Of a stretch of DNA of 64,000 nt, positions 58,983-64,000 are shown piece after piece. Both the position numbers and the translations under genes were made by a program. Within the stretch, counting starts at the first letter, position 1, and every line of letters begins with the position of its first letter. This DNA comes from Persephonella sp. (GTDB lineage Bacteria; Aquificota; Aquificia; Aquificales; Hydrogenothermaceae). The stretch lies in contig NZ_JALVTW010000011.1 of the NCBI RefSeq assembly GCF_027023985.1, positions 1-64,000 on the forward strand, in the 5' to 3' direction. The notes beneath the pieces are model-generated. The model worked only from the letters and a program-made list of their open reading frames with translations, was not told the origin of the DNA and ran no database searches.

Positions 58983-59666
58983 ATGGATAAAGAAAATTTT
59001 CTGAAAAATGTGCCACTGTTAGAAGGTATACCGGAAGAGGACTTAGCAGAGATATCAAAATATTTCCATTTAAAAGAGTATAAAAAGAATGAATATATAT
59101 TTTTTGAAGGGGATGAAGAACCGGGGATATACATTGTTATTGAAGGAATTGTAAAGCTAATAAAAGAAACAGCTGACGGAAAGACAGTTATTCTCAGGCT
59201 TGTTACACCTAAAGAGGTATTTGGCTGGCTTGTAGTTGGGGAGAGTAGACCAGAAAGCACATATACAGCTCAAGCGCTTGTAGATACAAAAGTTTTATAT
59301 ATATCAAACAAAGATTTTCTGAAACTTTTAAATCTTTATCCTGCCCTCGCAATTAAGATTACATGTGATGCAAGTAAAATGCTACTTGAAGCCTATGATA
59401 GGCTTAAAAGTCTTGCAGCAGAAAAGGTTGAAGGAAGAATTGCTAATCTGCTTTTAGAACTTTCCAAAAAAATAGGAAAAGAGGTTGATGGAAAAATAGT
59501 TATAGAAGCTCCTATAACCAGACAGGATATTGCAGAGATGACCGGAACTACAGTTGAAACAGCCATAAGAATAATGAGTAAATGGAAAAAAGAAGGAATA
59601 GTTAACACAGAAAGGGGAAAAATAGAGATACTAGACCCTGACTATCTGGAAGATTTGATTGCCTGA
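58983..59666 (+). CDS. Crp/Fnr-family transcription regulator
   Basis: A 227-residue regulator. The N-terminal cyclic-nucleotide-binding-like domain (KKNEYIFFEGDEEPGIYIVIEGIVKLIKETADGKTVILRLVTPKEVFGWLVVGES) has no cysteine cluster at the start, so it is not an oxygen-sensing FNR. The long C helix (about 115-145) and winged helix-turn-helix (ITRQDIAEMTGTTVETAIRIMSKWKKEGIV) follow. Ligand unknown. It lies 15 bp after the MCE gene and 108 bp before the TolC gene, where an inverted repeat is found, so it could control that efflux operon. Confidence 0.9.
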   Translation: MDKENFLKNVPLLEGIPEEDLAEISKYFHLKEYKKNEYIFFEGDEEPGIYIVIEGIVKLIKETADGKTVILRLVTPKEVFGWLVVGESRPESTYTAQALVDTKVLYISNKDFLKLLNLYPALAIKITCDASKMLLEAYDRLKSLAAEKVEGRIANLLLELSKKIGKEVDGKIVIEAPITRQDIAEMTGTTVETAIRIMSKWKKEGIVNTERGKIEILDPDYLEDLIA

Positions 59667-59713
59667 GGGAAATATTCTGCTCTAATCCTGTTCTTGAAAA
59701 TCTTAACTTTTCA

Positions 59714-59747
59714 GAATATAATAATATTCTAATATTCTTATTATATT
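59714..59747. promoter_or_regulatory. overlapping inverted repeats upstream of the second efflux operon
   Basis: Two nested palindromes: GAATAT-N4-ATATTC at 59714-59729, and a perfect ten-base pair AATATAATAA (59715-59724) with TTATTATATT (59738-59747). The region is very AT-rich, so the second is less secure. They lie 28-60 bp before the efflux TolC start. Confidence 0.4.
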
Positions 59748-59774
59748 TCCGGAAAATAATAAGAGAGGTGAAAA

Positions 59775-61169
59775 ATGAGGAGACTCGGTATATTACTTGC
59801 TCTCATTTCGGTTGTCATCACCGGATATGCAAAGGAATTAACCCTAAAAGAAGCAATAGATATTGCTCTTCAAAGAAACTATGAACTTAAAGCATCCCAG
59901 CGCCAGTTGAAAAGCAAAGAGCTTGAATATCTGGCAACAAAAGGTTTAAGATGGCCAACAATCACATTCAGTGAAATGTTTATGAGAACTAATATTCCTG
60001 GCTGGGCGATGATGAATGAGCTCAACCAGCACAGACTAACAATGATGAGTTCTTCAAAATATGTAGATATGACTTCAATGAATACTATGTTCGGTATGCC
60101 TATGTTTCAACCTCCGCATTATCCGGAATGGAACAACTGGCAAACAAAAATCCAGTTTCAACTTCCTATATGGGCAGGTGGAAAGATAGGAACCGGTATT
60201 CAGATGAGAGAAAAAGAGTTTCAGGCATCAAAATTTGATTTAGAAAGAACAAAACAGAAAGTTATTTATGATGTCACTAAAGCATATTACGGTGCTTTAC
60301 TTGCAAAGGAAGCTATAAAATTAGCAAAGCAAGCTTACAAAAGCATGGAAAAGCATTATAAAACTGCTGAAACAATGTATAACAACGGTCTTGCAATATA
60401 TGCAGATGTTCTCAGGGCTAAAGTTTATCTTTCAAAGGTAAAAAGCAAAATAACAGAAGCAGAAAATCAATATATGGTAGCTAAAAGAGGATTGTTACTT
60501 GCAATGGGAATAGATAACGAAGACCCGGGACAGATTGACGTGGTAGGTCAGCTTGAATTAAAAGAGCAACCAAAAGACCTTCAGTTCTGGGAAAAGGTTG
60601 CTATTTCTTCAAGACCAGACCTTATAGCCCTTAGAACAAGAGTTGAAAATGCAAAAAGATATGCAGCATTCCAAAAGGGAGATATGCTCCCAACAATTGG
60701 AGCATTTGGATATTATCAAATGGATGATAGATATTCTCCGTTTGGCACAGATGGAACAGGATTTACCCTTGGAATAGCTCTTAACTGGAAGATTTTTGAT
60801 GGTTTTCAGGCATATAACAGATACAGAGCTGCAAAGGAAACTTACAGAAAGTATGCAAACCTGAAAAAAGGTTTTGAGGAGTATATAAAATTCAGTGTGT
60901 ATAAAGCATACAAAGATTATATGACAGCATTGGATAGACTTAAAGCTGCAGAAGATAATGTCAAATATGCAGAAGAGGTTCTTAAAATTACAGAAAAAAG
61001 ATATAAAAATCAGCTTGCATCAATGATAGACCTGCTTGATACCCAAACAATGTATGACAAGATAAAATTTGAAAAGGCAAAGGCTACTTATGATGCGAAT
61101 ATATCCCTTCTGGAACTTAAATATCAGGCAGGCCAGTTAAAAAAAGAAAATAACGGAGGAGATAAATAA
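59775..61169 (+). CDS. TolC-family outer-membrane efflux protein
   Basis: A 464-residue outer-membrane channel. The signal peptide ends at GYA. The family pattern is seen in KELTLKEAIDIALQRNYELKASQRQLKSKELEY and in the second half (DPGQIDVVGQLELKEQPKDLQFWEKVAISSRPDLIALRTRVENAKRYA). A Met/Pro/Trp-rich insert (about 60-115) lies in the first part. Its strong RBS (GAGAGGTG) lies behind inverted repeats. Its last base overlaps the adaptor gene's ATG, so all three efflux genes are one operon. It differs strongly from the first TolC protein. Confidence 0.9.
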   Translation: MRRLGILLALISVVITGYAKELTLKEAIDIALQRNYELKASQRQLKSKELEYLATKGLRWPTITFSEMFMRTNIPGWAMMNELNQHRLTMMSSSKYVDMTSMNTMFGMPMFQPPHYPEWNNWQTKIQFQLPIWAGGKIGTGIQMREKEFQASKFDLERTKQKVIYDVTKAYYGALLAKEAIKLAKQAYKSMEKHYKTAETMYNNGLAIYADVLRAKVYLSKVKSKITEAENQYMVAKRGLLLAMGIDNEDPGQIDVVGQLELKEQPKDLQFWEKVAISSRPDLIALRTRVENAKRYAAFQKGDMLPTIGAFGYYQMDDRYSPFGTDGTGFTLGIALNWKIFDGFQAYNRYRAAKETYRKYANLKKGFEEYIKFSVYKAYKDYMTALDRLKAAEDNVKYAEEVLKITEKRYKNQLASMIDLLDTQTMYDKIKFEKAKATYDANISLLELKYQAGQLKKENNGGDK

Positions 61170-62335
61170 TGAAAAGCGTAGTCAAATTTGTGGTGTTTTT
61201 CGTTATACCTATTACTATTTTCATCCTCTGGCTTGGGGGCTTCCTTACACCAAGAGTTGAGCCTGGATATGCAGAAGAAGAAGCTAAAAAGGTGGTTCAG
61301 GTTCCAACAATGGTTGTCCAGCCACAGGAAGTTGGACAGGTATATCAGGTTGATGGTTCGGTGATATCCAATAACACAGCAAAAGTTGCAACAAAACTGA
61401 TGGCAAAAATCCTCAAAATAAATGTTAAAGAAGGAGATTTTGTTAAGAAAGGACAATTATTAGCAGTTTTAGATGATAGTGAGATTAATCAAAATATAAA
61501 AGAAGCCTATGCAGGACTTGAAGAGCTTTCTAAAGCAAGGGAAGAAGCAAAAGCAGGTCTAAAGGCTGCACAGGCTGGATACGAGTTTGCAAAAAGAACC
61601 TATGAAAGATTTAAAAATCTGTATAAAGAAAATGCAGTTTCAAAACAACAATTTGAAGAGATTGAAACAAAAATGATAGGTGCAAAGGCACAGGTTGATG
61701 CCATTAAAGCAAAGCTAAAACAACTTGATGCAAAGGAAAAACAGGTAAGGGCAAAACTTAAATATGCACAAATTATGAAAGGTTATGCTTATGTTAAAGC
61801 ACCATTTGATGGTGTGATTATCAAAAAGATGAATGATGTTGGAGATATGGCAGCTCCCGGAATGCCAATATTTATCATTGGAGATAAAAATCTAAAATTC
61901 ATGTCTATGATAGATGAAAGCCTTATAAACAAAGTAAATATTGGAGATGAGATCACAGTTTCAGTGGAAACTATAGGAAAAACTTATAAAGCAAAAGTTG
62001 TGGAAAAAAGCAATAGTGTTGACCCTATGAACAGGACATTCACTATAAAAGCAGAACTTCCCCATGACCCAGATTTAAAGCCCGGAATGTATGGAAAGGT
62101 AAAAATACCTGTTTCAAAAGAAGAAAAAATTCTTATACCAAAAACAGCAGTATTCCATTGGGGACAGCTTGATGCCGTTTACAAAGTAGATAAAGATGGC
62201 ATTGCACATATAGCTTTCGTAAAGCTTGGAGAAGAAATAGATGGAAAAGTGGAAGTTATTTCTGGATTAAAACCCGGTGATGTTATTGTTGCAAGTGAAG
62301 TTGATAAAGCTTGTGAAGGTTGCAAAGTTCGTTAA
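61169..62335 (+). CDS. RND efflux periplasmic adaptor (AcrA/MexA family)
   Basis: A 388-residue membrane-fusion protein with an N-terminal anchor (about 5-25), not a cleavable signal. Lipoyl halves lie near TKLMAKILKINVKEGDFVKKGQLLAVLDDSE and YAYVKAPFDGVIIKKMNDVGDMAAPG, flanking a coiled-coil hairpin (about 110-195). The C-terminus has beta-barrel strands and two cysteines (KACEGCKVR). It connects the TolC and RND pump of the same operon. It follows the TolC gene with a one-base overlap and is 26 bp from the pump gene. Confidence 0.9.
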   Translation: MKSVVKFVVFFVIPITIFILWLGGFLTPRVEPGYAEEEAKKVVQVPTMVVQPQEVGQVYQVDGSVISNNTAKVATKLMAKILKINVKEGDFVKKGQLLAVLDDSEINQNIKEAYAGLEELSKAREEAKAGLKAAQAGYEFAKRTYERFKNLYKENAVSKQQFEEIETKMIGAKAQVDAIKAKLKQLDAKEKQVRAKLKYAQIMKGYAYVKAPFDGVIIKKMNDVGDMAAPGMPIFIIGDKNLKFMSMIDESLINKVNIGDEITVSVETIGKTYKAKVVEKSNSVDPMNRTFTIKAELPHDPDLKPGMYGKVKIPVSKEEKILIPKTAVFHWGQLDAVYKVDKDGIAHIAFVKLGEEIDGKVEVISGLKPGDVIVASEVDKACEGCKVR

Positions 62336-62360
62336 ACCACTTAGTAGCGGAGGAAAATAA

Positions 62361-64000
62361 ATGGATAAGATAAAGAAACAATACGGGCTTGCCGGAAAGA
62401 TAGCTAAGGCTTTTATCAATTCACCTCTTACACCTTTACTTGTTTTAGCATCACTGCTAATGGGACTTTTTGCAGTTTTAACAACTCCAAGGGATGAGGA
62501 ACCTCAAATTGTTGTTCCTATGATTGATATTATGGTTCCTGCACCGGGTAAGCAGGCAAAAGAAGTTGACAAGCTAATCACAAAGCCACTTGAAAAAATA
62601 ATGTGGGAAGTTTCTGGTGTTGAGTATGTTTATTCTTACGCAGGAGATGGGTTTGGAATAACCACAGTTAGATTTTATGTTGGAACAGATCCTGAAGATG
62701 CACTGGTAAGGCTTTATAGTAAGTTAAATTCTAATATGTATAGAATGCCTCCAGGCACAATGCGACCTATTGTAAAACCAAAATCAATTGATGATGTTCC
62801 TATTCTTGCTCTGACATTTTACAGTGACAAATATAGTTCTTATGAACTTAGAAGATTTGTTGAACAGGTTGAAGATGAACTTAAGCAGTTAACAAATGTA
62901 ACAGAAACCACAATAATAGGTTCCAAACCAAAAACAATAAATATATATTTTGACCAGGCTAAACTTAACGCATATCATATAATGCTTCCTCAAGTAGTTC
63001 AGGCACTGCAACAGGCTAACTTTACACTGCCTTCAGGGGAAATTGATGAGAATAATTACAAAGTAAAGGTAAGGACAGGGCAGTTTCTTAAAACAGTTGA
63101 GGATGTTAAAAATGTAGTTATTGGGGTTTACAACAACAAACCAATCTTTATAAAAGATGTTGCAAAGGTATTTGAAGGGGAAGGAGAACCTACAAATTAT
63201 GTTGAGTTTGGATACGGAGTTCAGGGAGAAGGAGATAGACATAAGATTTATAATGCTGTAACCCTTGCTATAGCAAAGAAAACAGGAAGTAACGCTGTTT
63301 TTGTCGCAGAAGACATTCTCCATAAACTGAAAGAAATCCAGGAAAAATATCTACCAAAAGATGTTCATGTAAAAGTAACAAGAAACTACGGTGAAACGGC
63401 TACAGAAAAGGCTAATGAGCTGATTGAACACCTTTTAATAGCAACATTTTCTATTGTTCTGCTGATTGCTGTAACACTTGGATGGAGAGAGTCCCTTATA
63501 GTTGCAGTTACTATTCCTGTTACACTGGCAATAGCACTGTTCCTCAGTGAGCTTTATGGATACTCACTAAACAGGGTTACATTATTTGCACTTATATTCT
63601 CAATCGGTATTCTGGTTGATAACTCTATTGTTGTTCTGGAAAACATACACAGATGGCTTGAGATGCGGAAACTTCCGCCTGATGAAGCGGCTGTCGTTGC
63701 AACAGATGAGGTTGGTAACCCAACAATCCTTGCAACATTTGCAGTTATTGTTGCTCTGCTTCCTATGGCTTTTGTTACAGGTATGATGGGCCCTTACATG
63801 AGACCTATACCTGTTAACTCTTCTGTTGCGATGTTCTTTTCTATGCTTGTTGCATTTATCCTGACACCGTATCTTGCAATAAGATGGCTTAAACATGAAG
63901 TAGAAGAACTTACTCCGAGAGACCTTGAGAAAGAGGAAGAGGAGACAGCAGGAGTTTTAGCAAAGTTATTTGAAAAAATCTATATGCCCTTATTTAAAAG
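62361..64000 (+). CDS. RND efflux permease (partial, cut at window end)
   Basis: The ATG at 62361 is preceded by GGAGG; 546 codons are present and the frame is open at the end. The first membrane helix (LTPLLVLASLLMGLFAV) leads to TTPRDEEPQIVVPMIDIMVPAPGKQAKEVDKLITKPLEK, the RND porter region. Helices 2-6 begin near residue 360, and the fourth reads FSIGILVDNSIVVLENIHRW, the RND family helix with the central Asp. Substrate type is unclear, neither clearly a metal nor a drug pump. The last 12 residues and the C-terminal half are missing from the window. Confidence 0.9.
   Translation, partial: MDKIKKQYGLAGKIAKAFINSPLTPLLVLASLLMGLFAVLTTPRDEEPQIVVPMIDIMVPAPGKQAKEVDKLITKPLEKIMWEVSGVEYVYSYAGDGFGITTVRFYVGTDPEDALVRLYSKLNSNMYRMPPGTMRPIVKPKSIDDVPILALTFYSDKYSSYELRRFVEQVEDELKQLTNVTETTIIGSKPKTINIYFDQAKLNAYHIMLPQVVQALQQANFTLPSGEIDENNYKVKVRTGQFLKTVEDVKNVVIGVYNNKPIFIKDVAKVFEGEGEPTNYVEFGYGVQGEGDRHKIYNAVTLAIAKKTGSNAVFVAEDILHKLKEIQEKYLPKDVHVKVTRNYGETATEKANELIEHLLIATFSIVLLIAVTLGWRESLIVAVTIPVTLAIALFLSELYGYSLNRVTLFALIFSIGILVDNSIVVLENIHRWLEMRKLPPDEAAVVATDEVGNPTILATFAVIVALLPMAFVTGMMGPYMRPIPVNSSVAMFFSMLVAFILTPYLAIRWLKHEVEELTPRDLEKEEEETAGVLAKLFEKIYMPLFK

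Noticed and set aside
1-64000. CRISPR arrays, tRNA, rRNA or insertion sequences
   Set aside because: No repeat-spacer pattern, no tRNA T-loop or cloverleaf candidate, no rRNA-like block and no transposase-like frame was noticed on reading both strands by eye.

Overview
The window is an AT-rich bacterial chromosome segment that most likely comes from a thermophilic, chemolithoautotrophic member of the Aquificota, probably Hydrogenothermaceae (relatives of Persephonella or Sulfurihydrogenibium). This assignment is an inference from gene content and was not computed. It rests on a sulfide:quinone oxidoreductase with the cysteine pattern of the Aquifex enzyme, an archaeal-type 3-dehydroquinate synthase II, an Ogg2-type DNA glycosylase, QueH, UbiA/UbiE-type quinone genes, and dense gene packing on both strands. 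No rRNA, tRNA, CRISPR array or transposase was found.

Layout. 1-3.6 kb: the end of an O-methyltransferase, two family-2 glycosyltransferases, moaA and rsmG. 3.7-11.1 kb: an electron-transfer and signalling island. It holds a small HE-x-N helical protein, an NtrC-type sigma-54 activator, a nine-haem lipoprotein cytochrome behind a sigma-54 promoter, a porin-like protein, a PstS-like small periplasmic protein, a response regulator and a hybrid-length sensor kinase. 11.1-14.4 kb: an Ogg2 glycosylase, a RodZ-like protein, QueH and an HNH endonuclease. 14.5-16.4 kb: a type II restriction-modification pair. 16.5-23.5 kb: CorA and a heavy-metal RND efflux operon with two tiny antisense membrane-protein genes fitted into its only gap. 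23.6-24.9 kb: an AAA/DUF4143 ATPase behind tandem palindromes. 25-34 kb: a flagellar filament region (flgK, flgL; fliC, flaG, fliD, fliS, a FliT-like gene) with sigma-28 promoters and two glycosyltransferase/TPR proteins flanking flagellin. 34-37.2 kb: sqr with a 42-residue partner, then an unrecognised two-gene cassette. 37-41.7 kb: clpS, nadD, a DegP-like protease, a HAD hydrolase, ubiA and fabZ. 41.7-48.2 kb: a GT-C membrane protein, two large surface lipoproteins and a fasciclin protein. 48.3-54.2 kb: radC, a cyclophilin, and a hydantoinase/oxoprolinase operon. 54.2-59.7 kb: cysS, a quinone methyltransferase, DHQ synthase II, an MCE protein and a Crp/Fnr regulator. 59.8-64 kb: a second RND efflux operon, cut by the window end.

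How it fits together. The best regulatory story is at 3.9-5.6 kb. A 17-bp palindrome (TGTATC-N5-GATACA) occurs twice perfectly and once with two changes around the NtrC-type regulator gene. One perfect copy lies about 86 bp upstream of the predicted start of a sigma-54 promoter for the multihaem cytochrome, which is where an enhancer is expected. Two AT-rich accessory cassettes (the HNH/restriction-modification locus and the AAA-DUF4143 gene) carry perfect palindromes in their promoters that look like self-regulation. The MCE protein has a strand-rich, barrel-like C-terminal domain after a long coiled coil, suggesting a one-protein lipid bridge from inner to outer membrane.
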